Shown one piece after another: positions 34,136-43,141 of a DNA stretch of 64,000 nucleotides; within the stretch, counting starts at the first letter, position 1, and each line of letters begins with the position of its first letter. Both the position numbers and the translations under genes were made by a program. Location of the stretch: the NCBI GenBank assembly GCA_050049775.1, contig JASFVP010000007.1, forward strand, positions 27,009 to 91,008. Reading direction: 5' to 3'. The stretch is from JABDQZ01 sp050049775. GTDB taxonomy: Bacteria > Pseudomonadota > Gammaproteobacteria > Chromatiales > Chromatiaceae. The notes under the pieces were generated by a model. It was not told the origin of the DNA, searched no databases, and saw only the letters and a list, made by a program, of their open reading frames with translations.

Positions 34136-35608
34136 TTATCTTTTTCCGGTAATGGACCCAAGAATTCCGCGGATGATTTGTCGACCCAGGCTGGAGCCAA
34201 TCGCACGGACAACCGACTTGGTGAATGCTTCACCGGCGGACTGGCGGTTCGAGCTTCGCGGCGCTGCCTTTTGCCGAACCGGCTGCTTCTCCTCCTGCCG
34301 CTGTTTTTCGATGCTGCGTATTCGCTCTTCTTCGCGCGATTTGAGAATCTCATACGCCGATTCCCGATCGACACCGGCATCGTAAATTCCTTGCAACGGG
34401 GATTTCTTCATCAGGCTTGCCCGGCGGGCTGTGTCAATCGGCCCGAACCGGGAACCGGGTGGTGACATCAGTGTGCGCTGCACCACGCTCGGCACGCCTT
34501 TTCGATCCAGCGTTGAAACCAGCGCTTCGCCGACGCCGAGCTGGCCAATGATTTCCGCGGTATCGAATGCCGGATTCTGCCGGAATGTTTCGGCCGCTGT
34601 TTTTACCGCCTTTTTGTCCTTTGGCGTAAAGGCGCGCAAGGCGTGCTGGATGCGATTACCCAACTGGCCGATGACTTCATCCGGGATGTCATTCGGGTAC
34701 TGGGTGACAAAAAACACCCCGACACCTTTGGAACGAATCAGGCGAACCACCTGTGCGATTTTTTCGACCAGTGCTTTCGGTGCATTGCTGAACAACAAAT
34801 GCGCCTCGTCGAAGAAAAACACCAGTTCGGGCAAATCCGCATCACCTCTTTCCGGCAATTCTTCCATCAACTCAGACAACAGCCACAGCAGAAAAGTCGA
34901 ATACACTTTCGGTGAATGATACAGCCGGGTCGCATCCAGCAAGCTGATAACGCCCCGACCGGAAAAATCGGTTTGCATGAGATGTTCCAGCCGCAAGGCC
35001 GGTTCGCCGAAAAACAATTCACCGCCATGTTCCTCAATGACCAGCAAACGGCGCAGGATAGCCGAAACACTTTGGCGGGAAACGCGGCCATAGTCGCGTT
35101 CGATTTCATTGGCATGATCACTGACCCAGTTGAGCATGGAGCGCAGGTCTTTCAGGTCCAGCAGAAGCAGCCCCTCATCATCCGCCACACTGAAAGCAAT
35201 CTGCAACACGCCTTCCTGGGTTTCATTCAATTCCAGCAGATTGGCCAGCAAGGTCGGCCCCATATCCGACACCGTAGTCCTTACCAGATGACCGTTCTCG
35301 CCGTAGACATCCCAGAACAGTACCGGGTTTGGTGTGAAGGCATGATCGTTGATCTTGATGTACTGCAAGCGCTCGGTGACTTTCGGATGGTCACTACCGG
35401 CTTCGGCCAGGCCGGACAGATCACCTTTGATATCGGCCGTGAATACCGGCACGCCTAGCCGGGAAAAGGACTCGGCCAACACCTGCAAGGTGATCGTCTT
35501 GCCGGTGCCGGTCGCACCGGTGATCAAGCCATGACGATTCGCCATCCCGGCATCCAGCACAACCTGATCAATGCCATTGCCACCCAGAACGATTTTGTTC
35601 TCTTCCAT
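34136..35608 (-). CDS. YjgR/DUF853-type HerA-FtsK ATPase
   Basis: 490 residues. N-terminal Walker A GATGTGKT with the preceding GLITGATG, DIKGDLSGLAEAG, and Walker B LVFFFDEAHLLF, followed by QYPNDIPDEVIGQLGNRIQHAL. This is the DUF853 (YjgR) family of HerA-like ATPases, of unproven function. The C-terminus is basic (RQEEKQPVRQKAAPRSS) with a Gly-rich helix. The start MEENKIVLGGNGIDQV is supported by its length and composition. Confidence 0.85.
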   Translation of the reverse strand: MEENKIVLGGNGIDQVVLDAGMANRHGLITGATGTGKTITLQVLAESFSRLGVPVFTADIKGDLSGLAEAGSDHPKVTERLQYIKINDHAFTPNPVLFWDVYGENGHLVRTTVSDMGPTLLANLLELNETQEGVLQIAFSVADDEGLLLLDLKDLRSMLNWVSDHANEIERDYGRVSRQSVSAILRRLLVIEEHGGELFFGEPALRLEHLMQTDFSGRGVISLLDATRLYHSPKVYSTFLLWLLSELMEELPERGDADLPELVFFFDEAHLLFSNAPKALVEKIAQVVRLIRSKGVGVFFVTQYPNDIPDEVIGQLGNRIQHALRAFTPKDKKAVKTAAETFRQNPAFDTAEIIGQLGVGEALVSTLDRKGVPSVVQRTLMSPPGSRFGPIDTARRASLMKKSPLQGIYDAGVDRESAYEILKSREEERIRSIEKQRQEEKQPVRQKAAPRSSNRQSAGEAFTKSVVRAIGSSLGRQIIRGILGSITGKR

Positions 35609-35795
35609 GTAATCACCTGAATCAAGTCAAAATAAAACCCGCTTGTACTGCGCTCACCGGTTCAAATCAGCGTTGGCTCGCTCACGCTTGCAGTGTCCTG
35701 TCTGGCGCACATTGGAACCCGCCAGCGAATTTGTTATGGTGAGGCATGCAATTATTCCCCTTTTGCATGGGCAGTAACACCAAAAATATGCACGC

Positions 35796-36863
35796 ATGAA
35801 CATGGAACTTCTCTCCAGCACCTTCTACGACAATTCCCTGCAAACCTGGCTGATCGCCCTGTCTGTGGCAGTTCTGGGCGCGATTGCACTGCGTATCTTT
35901 CAGGCCCTGGGGGTCAAGCAAATCGAGCGACTGGCGAAACGCACCGCCACCACCTGGGACGACGCCTTTGTCGACTTGCTGCGCCATACCAAGGGACTGT
36001 TCCTGCTTATAGTCGCCCTGTTCGCCGGTTCGTTGACCCTGACACTGCCCGAGCATGTGCGCGAAACCACTCAAGCCGTCGTGATCGTCGCCCTGCTCAT
36101 CCAGGCCGGTGTCTGGCTCAATGCCGCCATCAAATTCTGGGTGGAAGGCTACCGACAGCGCAAGCTCAAGGAGGACCCGGCCAGCGTCACCACCATGAGT
36201 GCGCTGAGCTTTGTCGGTCGCCTGGTGCTGTGGTCAGTGGTTCTGCTGCTGATACTGGACAACCTCGGTGTGGATGTCACCGCGCTGGTGGCCGGTCTTG
36301 GCGTGGGCGGCATCGCGGTTGCGCTGGCCGTGCAGAACATTCTTGGCGACCTGTTCGCCTCGCTGTCGATCGTGCTCGACAAGCCGTTTACCGTCGGCGA
36401 TTTCCTGATCATTGGCGACTATATGGGCAGCGTCGAATACATCGGCCTGAAGACCACGCGCTTGCGCAGCCTGTCCGGTGAACAGCTCATCTTTTCCAAT
36501 ACCGATATGCTCGGCAGCCGCATCCGCAATTACGGGCGCATGTACGAACGCCGTGTGGCTTTCAATATCGGGGTGACCTACCAGACCACACGTGATCAGT
36601 TGACCAGGATTCCGGGCATTATCCGCGAAGCCATCGAGGCACAGGAAAACACCCGCTTCGACCGATCACATTTCAAGGAATATGGTAATTTCTCGATCAA
36701 CTTCGAGACCGTCTATTATGTGCTCGGCCCGGATTACAACATCTATATGGATATCCAGCAGGCCATTAACCTGCACATTCATGAACGCTTTGAAGCAGAA
36801 GGCATCGAGTTTGCCTATCCCACGCAAACCCTGTTTTTACAGAATCAGCCGGCGGCAAGTTAG
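35796..36863 (+). CDS. Mechanosensitive ion channel, MscS family
   Basis: 355 residues. Several N-terminal helices, then the pore helix and beta domain: ALVAGLGVGGIAVALAVQNIL, GDLFASLSIVLDKPFTVGDF (TM3 and the start of the beta domain), and EYIGLKTTRLRSLSGEQ. Opens under hypoosmotic tension. An ATG at 35796 gives a normal extended-MscS size. A REP-like element follows. Confidence 0.85.
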   Translation: MNMELLSSTFYDNSLQTWLIALSVAVLGAIALRIFQALGVKQIERLAKRTATTWDDAFVDLLRHTKGLFLLIVALFAGSLTLTLPEHVRETTQAVVIVALLIQAGVWLNAAIKFWVEGYRQRKLKEDPASVTTMSALSFVGRLVLWSVVLLLILDNLGVDVTALVAGLGVGGIAVALAVQNILGDLFASLSIVLDKPFTVGDFLIIGDYMGSVEYIGLKTTRLRSLSGEQLIFSNTDMLGSRIRNYGRMYERRVAFNIGVTYQTTRDQLTRIPGIIREAIEAQENTRFDRSHFKEYGNFSINFETVYYVLGPDYNIYMDIQQAINLHIHERFEAEGIEFAYPTQTLFLQNQPAAS

Positions 36864-36883
36864 CTCACGCGCTTTGTACCGAA

Positions 36884-37026
36884 TTGGTTGACCATTCGGC
36901 GACTGCCCCCTCTCCCAAGTTTGGGAGAGGGCAAGGGTGAGGGTTGAATAGCATTGGACATACCCCCTCACCCCAACCCTCTCCCCGTGGGGAGAGGGAG
37001 ACTGTTTTTGCCGGCTAAAGCCGGGG
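36884..37026. repeat. REP-like repeat element, copy 1
   Basis: Two GC-rich palindromic parts: CCCTCTCCC with GGGAGAGGG at 36908-36930 and CCCTCTCCCC with GGGGAGAGGG at 36978-37000, plus an AGGGTGAGGGTTGA stretch and a closing CCGGCTAAAGCCGG hairpin at 37012-37025. A near match is at 50828-50956. Such elements are common intergenic repeats and often form mRNA hairpins at gene ends. It lies after the mscS stop and touches the end of the amidohydrolase gene. Confidence 0.7.
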
Positions 37027-37851
37027 GAACCAATCGTTAATGTTTTCCCTGGCAATCATGTCGCGGGCATCCGGCGAAAGTTGCATTAGCCAATTGCGGG
37101 CAGTTTCAACATTTTCCGGCAATTCCGCCCAACGCTTGGGGATGTAGGTATCCATGCCCAGCACAAACCGTGTTGGGTTGTTTTCCAGCAAGCTTCTCCA
37201 TTCGGGAACAAGCCGTCCGTCCTCATCCAACATGCCATAACGAAACGACAGCTCGCAGAATAGATTGGGATATTGCTGCAATGCCTGCACGACATCCGCA
37301 ACCGGATGATCCATACCGCAATGCGCCCAGATCACCCGCACATCGGGTTGCAAGTTCACCAGGGTGAGAATGGTGGCATGATCGGAATGAGCACTGATCG
37401 CCAGATCATTATTAGCCGCCAGTTGCATGATCTGCTGCACCACATCCGTGTCTTTATGTTCCTCGAACAAATGAAACTCGCCAATGCCTTTATAAATGCC
37501 GGTAGCGATTTTCTGTTGCAAATAGGTGACGATTGTCTGGTCCGAATGATAGGTAAAGCGATCACGATGAACGCGATACGGCCGCAGGAACGGGATCACG
37601 CGATCCGGCGCCAGCGCATACAGTTTCTCCGTGCCTTCAGCGGGCGTGCTGGAGACGACTGCGCGTTTGATGTTGTTGCGACTTAAAGACCGAATCGCCT
37701 GCTCGGGCGAGAATCTCGACCAGATATCCTCGTTGTAATGGATATGGCCGTCATTGATTTCAAAAGCCTGCAGGCCGGGCGCGCATAGCAGACAGAAAAG
37801 CAGCCACAGCGCCGATTTATTAATCATGCTTTGTTTAGATAAATTTTTCAT
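37015..37851 (-). CDS. Secreted amidohydrolase-family protein
   Basis: Start ATG 37851 (MKNLSKQSMINKSALWLLFC). ATG 37827 is also possible, and the upstream extension of the frame is not supported. Signal peptide ending near GLQA, then the amidohydrolase barrel: metal-binding His pair NDGHIHYNE, GIGEFHLFEEHK, ISAHSDHA and AHCGMDH, with DTYIPKRW near the C-terminus (MDTY). These give the usual metal centre of the PHP/amidohydrolase_2-like family. Export suggests a role in the periplasm. Substrate unknown. Confidence 0.7.
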   Translation of the reverse strand: MKNLSKQSMINKSALWLLFCLLCAPGLQAFEINDGHIHYNEDIWSRFSPEQAIRSLSRNNIKRAVVSSTPAEGTEKLYALAPDRVIPFLRPYRVHRDRFTYHSDQTIVTYLQQKIATGIYKGIGEFHLFEEHKDTDVVQQIMQLAANNDLAISAHSDHATILTLVNLQPDVRVIWAHCGMDHPVADVVQALQQYPNLFCELSFRYGMLDEDGRLVPEWRSLLENNPTRFVLGMDTYIPKRWAELPENVETARNWLMQLSPDARDMIARENINDWFPRL

Positions 37852-38052
37852 ATGCCGAAATCCAGCAAAATCAACCAGTGTGGCACCTTTCGATATTGCC
37901 ACTGTCTTGTAGTTTAGCGACAAAAGTCGATACTGACGCGCTTACAACAAATTGTTATTGTTGAAACTGACACGGCGAATTGGCTAAAGTCGCATTCACT
38001 GGTAATGCTGACTGGCACATCCGGCATTCTCAACATCTTGAGGAGAGCTTTA

Positions 38053-38526
38053 ATGGCAAAAATCAACGTAAACGGAAAACTCGTTGATGTGGATGTTGAT
38101 GCATCCACTCCCCTGCTCTGGGTCCTACGCGAACACCTTGACCTGACGGGCACCAAGTACAGCTGCGGCATTGGCGTTTGCGGTTCCTGCACCGTACACA
38201 TCAATGGCAAGGCGACGCGTTCCTGTATGGTTCCCGTCGGTTCCTTAAAAGCTTCGCAGAAAATCACCACAATTGAAGGACTGTCCGCTGACGGCAGTCA
38301 TCCGGTGCAACAGGCCTGGAATGAACTGGATGTACCGCAGTGCGGTTACTGCCAGCCCGGCATGATCATGAGTGTCGCGGCCATGCTCAATGATAATCCC
38401 ACGCCGAGCGATGCGGATATCGACAACAACATCACCAACATCTGTCGCTGCGGCACCTTCAATCGGGTGCGCCGCGGCATTCATCTCGCGGTAGAAATCA
38501 ACAAACGTGGAGGTCAGGATGGCTAG
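38053..38526 (+). CDS. Molybdenum hydroxylase small subunit, [2Fe-2S] (IorA/XDH type)
   Basis: 157 residues from ATG 38053 with GGAGAG upstream. Two [2Fe-2S] clusters: plant-type C-x4-C-x2-C-x11-C (YSCGIGVCGSCTVHING ... SCMVP) and the C-terminal QCGYCQPGMI with ICRCGTFNRVR. Transfers electrons from the Mo centre. Downstream large subunit has a Tat signal, so the pair is exported folded. Similar to isoquinoline 1-oxidoreductase alpha subunit. Confidence 0.9.
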   Translation: MAKINVNGKLVDVDVDASTPLLWVLREHLDLTGTKYSCGIGVCGSCTVHINGKATRSCMVPVGSLKASQKITTIEGLSADGSHPVQQAWNELDVPQCGYCQPGMIMSVAAMLNDNPTPSDADIDNNITNICRCGTFNRVRRGIHLAVEINKRGGQDG

Positions 38527-40699
38527 GCATACTGTTGATATTTCGCGTCGCCGCTTTCTGATCGGTACGGCCGCTGCCGGCGCCGGTTTGTCGCTGGGGT
38601 TTTCCTTGCCGCTGGGAGCCGAGGGAGGCTCTGCCGGTGGCACCACACCTGAGGTCAACGCCTGGGTTGTGATCCAGCCGGATGACACGGTGATCATTCG
38701 CATCGCCCGCTCCGAGATGGGCCAGGGCACATTGACCGGCCTGGCGCAAATGGTCGCCGAAGAACTCGAATGCGACTGGTCCAAAGTCATCACGGAATAC
38801 CCGACGCCGGGCCAGAACCTGGCCCGCAACCGCGTCTGGGGCAGTTTCTCGACCGGTGGCAGCCAGGGCATCCGCGGCAGTCACCAGTATGTGCGCGAAG
38901 GCGGCGCCGCTGCCCGCATCATGCTGCTTGAAGCCGCTGCCGAAGCCTGGGATGTCGATATCGAAGAATGCAGTGTCGCGGCGAGCGTCATCACCCACCG
39001 CCCGACCGGGCGCACCACAACCTATGGCAAGGTGGCCACGGCCGCGGCGCAAATGATTCCACCGGTACAGGTAACCCTGAAAGATCCCAAGGACTGGAAG
39101 CTGATCGGCAAGCCGGTCAAACGACTCGACACCTTTGACAAACTCACCGGCAAACAGGTGTTCGGTGCCGACCTGAAATTACCCGGCATGCTCAATGCCG
39201 CGATCAAGGCCTGTCCGGTATTCGGTGGCAAACTCGCGAGCTTTGACGACAGCAATGCGCGACAAATGCCCGGCGTCAAAGCCGTGGTCGGCGTCGAAGG
39301 CAATGCGGTTGCCGTGGTGGCGGACACCTGGTGGCAGGCGAAAACCGCGCTGGATGCCGTTCGCATCAAATGGGACAAAGGACCGAATGCCGACCTCGAC
39401 AGTGCGGCTATCGATGCGATGCTGGATGAAGGCCTCACCGCCAAAGACGCATTTGTCGGCAACCAGGCCGGTGATGCCGCACAGGCTTTGCAAAATGCGG
39501 CCAAAACGGTTGAAGCCACCTATGCCTATCCGTACCAGAACCACGCGCCGATGGAGCCGATGAACGCCACGGCGCGCTGGACCGAACAGCGCTGTGAAGT
39601 CTGGTGCCCGACCCAGAACGGCGAAGCCGCGCTCGAAGCTGCGGCCGAAGCCGCCGGATTACCCGCTTCGCAGTGTGATGTTTACAAGATACATCTCGGC
39701 GGCGGTTTTGGCCGGCGCGGCGCTTTCCATGACTTTGTCAAACAGTCGGTCGCCATTGCCAAACAATTACCCGGCACACCGGTCAAGCTGCTCTGGACGC
39801 GTGAAGAGGACATGCAGCACGGTCATTACCATCCGATCACCAAAGCCAAAATGGTCGGTGGACTGGATGAGAACGGCGACCTGAGCGGCCTGCACATCCG
39901 TATTTCCGGGCAATCAATTCTGGCCGCGGTCAATCCCAAATGGATGCAGAACGGTGTAGACATGTTCACCTTCCAGGGGCTGTTGCCGGAAGGCGATCAC
40001 GGCATCAGTTACGGCATACCCGACCTGCTGGTCGAACACGCCATGCGCAACCCGCCGGTGCCGCCGGGTTTCTGGCGCGGCGTGAATGTGAACCAAAACG
40101 CGATTTACATGGAAAGCTTCATGGACGAACTGGCGCATGCCGCCGGCAAGGACCCGCTCGCCTTTCGCCAGAAGCTCATGGCCAACCATCCCCAAAGCCT
40201 GGCGGTGCTCAATGCCGTTGCCGACAAAGCCGGTTGGGGCAAACCCGCGCCGGCGGGCGTGTATCGCGGCCTGGCCGTGTGCAAGGCATTTGCCAGCCAT
40301 GTCGCTGCCTGTGCGGAAGTTTCGGTCGATGATGATGGCCTGTTGAAAATCCATCGCATCGTGGCGGCCACCGATCCAGGCTATGCTGTCAACCCGCAAC
40401 AGATCGAAGCGCAGGTTGAAGGTTCGTTCGTGTTTGGCCTGTCGGCCTTGCTGTACGGCGAATGCACACTGAAGAACGGTTCGGTCGAGCAGGACAACTT
40501 CCACGCCTACCCTTCCATGCTGATGTCGGAAATGCCCAAGGTTGAAGTGATTGTCATGCCGTCCGGCGGTTTCTGGGGCGGTATCGGCGAACCGACGATT
40601 GCCGTCGCGGCGCCGGCGGTACTGAACGCCATCTTCGCCGCCACCGGCAAACGCATACGCGAGTTCCCGCTGAAACACGCCGATCTGCGCAAAGCCTGA
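38519..40699 (+). CDS. Molybdenum hydroxylase large subunit (IorB type), Tat-exported
   Basis: Start ATG 38519 with GGAGGT upstream (overlaps the small subunit by 8 bp). 726 residues. Twin-arginine signal SRRRFLIGTAAAGAG. Molybdopterin domain motifs: EMGQGTLTGLAQMVAEEL, QGIRGSHQY, HLGGGFGRRGAFHDFV, and the active-site Glu in GGIGEPTIAVAAPAVL near the C-terminus. Oxidises aldehydes or N-heterocycles using water. The acceptor is probably a periplasmic cytochrome, none of which is in view. Substrate cannot be fixed from sequence. Confidence 0.88.
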   Translation: MARHTVDISRRRFLIGTAAAGAGLSLGFSLPLGAEGGSAGGTTPEVNAWVVIQPDDTVIIRIARSEMGQGTLTGLAQMVAEELECDWSKVITEYPTPGQNLARNRVWGSFSTGGSQGIRGSHQYVREGGAAARIMLLEAAAEAWDVDIEECSVAASVITHRPTGRTTTYGKVATAAAQMIPPVQVTLKDPKDWKLIGKPVKRLDTFDKLTGKQVFGADLKLPGMLNAAIKACPVFGGKLASFDDSNARQMPGVKAVVGVEGNAVAVVADTWWQAKTALDAVRIKWDKGPNADLDSAAIDAMLDEGLTAKDAFVGNQAGDAAQALQNAAKTVEATYAYPYQNHAPMEPMNATARWTEQRCEVWCPTQNGEAALEAAAEAAGLPASQCDVYKIHLGGGFGRRGAFHDFVKQSVAIAKQLPGTPVKLLWTREEDMQHGHYHPITKAKMVGGLDENGDLSGLHIRISGQSILAAVNPKWMQNGVDMFTFQGLLPEGDHGISYGIPDLLVEHAMRNPPVPPGFWRGVNVNQNAIYMESFMDELAHAAGKDPLAFRQKLMANHPQSLAVLNAVADKAGWGKPAPAGVYRGLAVCKAFASHVAACAEVSVDDDGLLKIHRIVAATDPGYAVNPQQIEAQVEGSFVFGLSALLYGECTLKNGSVEQDNFHAYPSMLMSEMPKVEVIVMPSGGFWGGIGEPTIAVAAPAVLNAIFAATGKRIREFPLKHADLRKA

Positions 40700-40709
40700 A
40701 ACGCAGTCG

Positions 40710-41669
40710 ATGTCGATCAAGCTGCAGGCGGATGATGTTGAGGTACTCGACACCGCCTTGAACTGGCTACAGTCCGGTGAAGAGATCGCCCTGGTGACCG
40801 TCGTCAAAACCTGGGGCTCTTCACCGCGCCCGCCCGGCTCACTCATGGTGATGAACCGAAGCGGGCAATACACCGGCTCGGTATCCGGTGGCTGTGTCGA
40901 GGAGGAACTGCTCAGTCGCTACCGCGAAGGCACACTGGCCGGCCCGTCGCCCACGTTGATTGATTTTGGCGTCGACAGCCAGGAGGCTTCGCGTTTCGGT
41001 CTGCCCTGTGGCGGTCGCCTGGAAGTGCTGACCGAGTTTCTGAATAACGCCGCGTCGATCCAGCAACTGTTAGGCCAACTGCAACAAGGGCAGCTGGTGA
41101 CACGCAAGCTGGATATCGCCTCGGGTAAGGCGAAACTGCTGCCCGGGCAAGCCGGTATCGAGTTTCAGCATTCGGAATCCAGCATCAGCAAGACATTCGG
41201 TCCCTCCTGGCAACTACTGCTGGTCGGCGACGGCCAGATCGCCGGCCACCTGGCCCGCATGGCCTTGCAGCTCGACTACCGTGTCATCATCTGCGATCCA
41301 CGTGATACCTACCAACCCGGCGATGCCATTAGCGATGCGCATTACAGCAAACAAATGCCGGATGATGCGGTCAGCCAGCTTACCGACAAGCAACGCACTG
41401 CGGTGGTGGTGCTGGCGCATGATCCACGCCAGGACGATCTGGCCTTGAGCGCCGCGCTGGAATCCGAAGTGTTTTATATCGGCGCGCTGGGTTCCAGGCG
41501 TTCTGCCGAAGCCCGACACAAGCGTCTTGAGTCACTCGGCTATTCCGAACCACAGCTGGCACGTATTCACGGCCCCGCCGGACTGCACATCGGCAGCAAA
41601 CGACCAGCCGAAATCGCCGTTTCCATCCTCGCGCAGATTACCGCGATTCGTAACGGCATTAACGGGTAA
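40710..41669 (+). CDS. xdhC: XdhC-family Mo-cofactor insertion protein
   Basis: 319 residues. N-terminal XdhC/CoxI domain (VTVVKTWGSSPRPPGSLMV, SGGCVEEELLSRY, GLPCGGRLEVLTE) and C-terminal Rossmann domain (LLLVGDGQIAGHLARMAL, DPRDTY, YIGALGSRRSAEARHKRL, GPAGLHIGSKRPAEIAVSI). Brings sulfurated Mo-MCD cofactor to the hydroxylase in the same operon. Starts 10 bp after it. A TTG-started mocA follows 6 bp on. Confidence 0.88.
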   Translation: MSIKLQADDVEVLDTALNWLQSGEEIALVTVVKTWGSSPRPPGSLMVMNRSGQYTGSVSGGCVEEELLSRYREGTLAGPSPTLIDFGVDSQEASRFGLPCGGRLEVLTEFLNNAASIQQLLGQLQQGQLVTRKLDIASGKAKLLPGQAGIEFQHSESSISKTFGPSWQLLLVGDGQIAGHLARMALQLDYRVIICDPRDTYQPGDAISDAHYSKQMPDDAVSQLTDKQRTAVVVLAHDPRQDDLALSAALESEVFYIGALGSRRSAEARHKRLESLGYSEPQLARIHGPAGLHIGSKRPAEIAVSILAQITAIRNGING

Positions 41670-41675
41670 CAGACT

Positions 41676-42254
41676 TTGGGTATTACCGGCATATTACTGG
41701 CCGCCGGCGCATCCACACGCTTCGGTAGCACCAAACTGCTGCATCCGCTTGCCGATGGTATTCCTATTGGTATTGCCTCCGCGCAAAACCTGTTGCATGC
41801 ATTACCCGAAAGCATTGCTGTCGTGCGCCCGCAGGATCAGGCATTGATTGATGCTTATGAAGCACTTGGCCTGAAAGTTGTTATCAACACCCAGGCCGAA
41901 CTGGGCATGGCAACCAGCATCGCCGTCGGCGTGCAAGCCGCCAGCCAAAGTGATGGCTGGCTGATTGCTTTGGCCGATATGCCATGGGTGCAACCAACAA
42001 CTATAGAGTTAATGAAAGAAGAATTACTCGCCGGCGCATCCATTGCAGCGCCAGTGTATCGTGGCCAGCGCGGTAATCCGGTTGGCTTTTCAGCCAGATG
42101 GCGTGATGAGCTATTGGCGTTGCAGGGTGATACGGGTGCCAGGGAATTACTCAGGCAATACGGTCATGAGATTTCATTGCTGGACACTAATGACCGGGGA
42201 GTGATGATAGATGTAGATCATCCGAATGATCTGGGCCAAATCTCCACAACCTAA
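41676..42254 (+). CDS. mocA: Molybdenum cofactor cytidylyltransferase (MocA-like)
   Basis: 192 residues from TTG 41676. Nucleotidyltransferase motif LAAGASTRFGSTKLL at the N-terminus, ALADMPWVQPTT for nucleotide/metal binding, and YRGQRGNPVGFSARW near the C-terminus. MocA makes molybdopterin cytosine dinucleotide for XDH-family enzymes, fitting the operon small subunit-large subunit-xdhC-mocA. The end runs into the cassette cluster at about 42255, so its 3' border could be a rearrangement junction. A related C-terminal fragment lies at 45107-45210. Confidence 0.88.
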   Translation: MGITGILLAAGASTRFGSTKLLHPLADGIPIGIASAQNLLHALPESIAVVRPQDQALIDAYEALGLKVVINTQAELGMATSIAVGVQAASQSDGWLIALADMPWVQPTTIELMKEELLAGASIAAPVYRGQRGNPVGFSARWRDELLALQGDTGARELLRQYGHEISLLDTNDRGVMIDVDHPNDLGQISTT

Positions 42255-42270
42255 AATAGACCCTTTAGGT

Positions 42271-42321
42271 GTGAGGCCAGTGGCGCAGTTTTATTGCATC
42301 CGCCAGACCGACTTGTTAAAT
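42271..42321 (-). other. attC-like site (truncated) after the GIY-YIG gene
   Basis: On the minus strand ATTTAAC (exact RYYYAAC) begins TTAACAAGTCGGTCTGGCG, pairing with CGCCACTGGCC with a two-base bulge. The far box is missing on the mocA side. The TTAACAAGTCGGTC core is identical over 14 bases to the half-site at 3382-3395. It lies 5 bp after the gene ending at 42326. Confidence 0.5.
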
Positions 42322-42325
42322 GCGC

Positions 42326-42658
42326 TCATGGTCCTTTTAGGCCATTAATAATGTTGAAATTTTTTACCCTTTGTCGATTTACCGCTTTTTGACCTCTAGT
42401 TGAGTTCAGCAATGTGTTCTCATAGTCCCTTACTGACTTCCACTGCCTATTAGTTAGCTTTGCGATAAACAGCTTTGTTCCTGACTCAAGCAAGGCATCG
42501 ACTAAATATCTGTAACCGTATGCATATCTTCCGGCCTTGCCTCCAAACTGCTTTGCCTTACCAATGTAAAGGTAGCGATGCCCACTCTTAAAGACGTACA
42601 GGCATTTGTTTACGTTCTCAGCGGACTCATATGTCTTATACTGTCTCCATTGCACCAT
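42326..42658 (-). CDS. GIY-YIG nuclease-like protein
   Basis: 110 residues, a single domain. KCLYVFKSGHRYLYIGKAKQF is the GIY-YIG core (here LYVF and YIG), followed by GRYAYGYRY and a Lys/Arg-rich C-terminus. GIY-YIG domains cut DNA in repair, mobile introns or restriction. The catalytic Arg (GRYA) and Glu (EN in VRDYENTLL) are plausible. AT-rich, and starting 6 bp after the helix-turn-helix gene upstream. A two-gene cassette is likely. Confidence 0.7.
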   Translation of the reverse strand: MVQWRQYKTYESAENVNKCLYVFKSGHRYLYIGKAKQFGGKAGRYAYGYRYLVDALLESGTKLFIAKLTNRQWKSVRDYENTLLNSTRGQKAVNRQRVKNFNIINGLKGP

Positions 42659-42664
42659 AATCTT

Positions 42665-42910
42665 TTAACCCTTGAGTATCCATACTCCTCTCGGTGACGT
42701 TTCTGCTGATGACAAAATGCCTTGTGTTCGTAATTGGTTTGCAGCCCAACGCATATCATATTGCCAGGTATAGAAAAGATCGCCAGACGCTTTGAGATCG
42801 GACTCATGGTGTTGCCAGATATGGCGCGCCACATCAATTAATTTGGCGCGACCACCATTGTCTTTAATGGCATTTTCTACCCAGCCTTGTAAGTCTGTTT
42901 TAGTTGCCAT
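42665..42910 (-). CDS. Small winged-helix-type protein
   Basis: 81 residues. Helical N-terminus (LQGWVENAIKDNGGRAKLI), then VARHIWQHHESDL and a recognition-type pair YDMRWAANQLRTQGIL with a SPRGVWILK wing, a layout resembling the DNA-binding parts of restriction-associated proteins. Function unknown. It starts 22 bp after the attC-like site at 42932-42984. Confidence 0.6.
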   Translation of the reverse strand: MATKTDLQGWVENAIKDNGGRAKLIDVARHIWQHHESDLKASGDLFYTWQYDMRWAANQLRTQGILSSAETSPRGVWILKG

Positions 42911-42931
42911 GATTATTTCCTAAAAGGATTG

Positions 42932-42984
42932 AACAACCAAACTCAGCCGACGCGTTAGCGATCGACTAGAGTGCCTTGTTATGT
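42932..42984 (-). other. attC-like site after the HEPN-like gene
   Basis: Minus strand: ACATAACAAGGCACTC starts the site, and ACTCtAGtCGA pairs with TCGgCTGAGT: ACTC/GAGT, AG/CT, CGA/TCG, with unpaired bases between. Outer AACAA pairs with TTGTT. The loop is about 10 bases. These bulged arms are the attC pattern, although the outer boxes are weak. The gap to the preceding gene end (43142) is 157 bp. Confidence 0.55.
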
Positions 42985-43141
42985 GTTTTTATTGCTTTTG
43001 ATTTAATTACCCTATGTCCGCTTATGACCAAAAACAGACGCTCAGTATTTGTGGTCTACCCCTTATTGCTCGCGGATCTAATCCCAGCTTCCCCTAATAT
43101 TAGAAACAATTGGTTTATGATTCCGGTTAAATTGGAAAAGC

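Noticed and set aside
39914..40873. A 319-codon minus-strand frame
   Set aside because: Antisense to the molybdenum hydroxylase large subunit.
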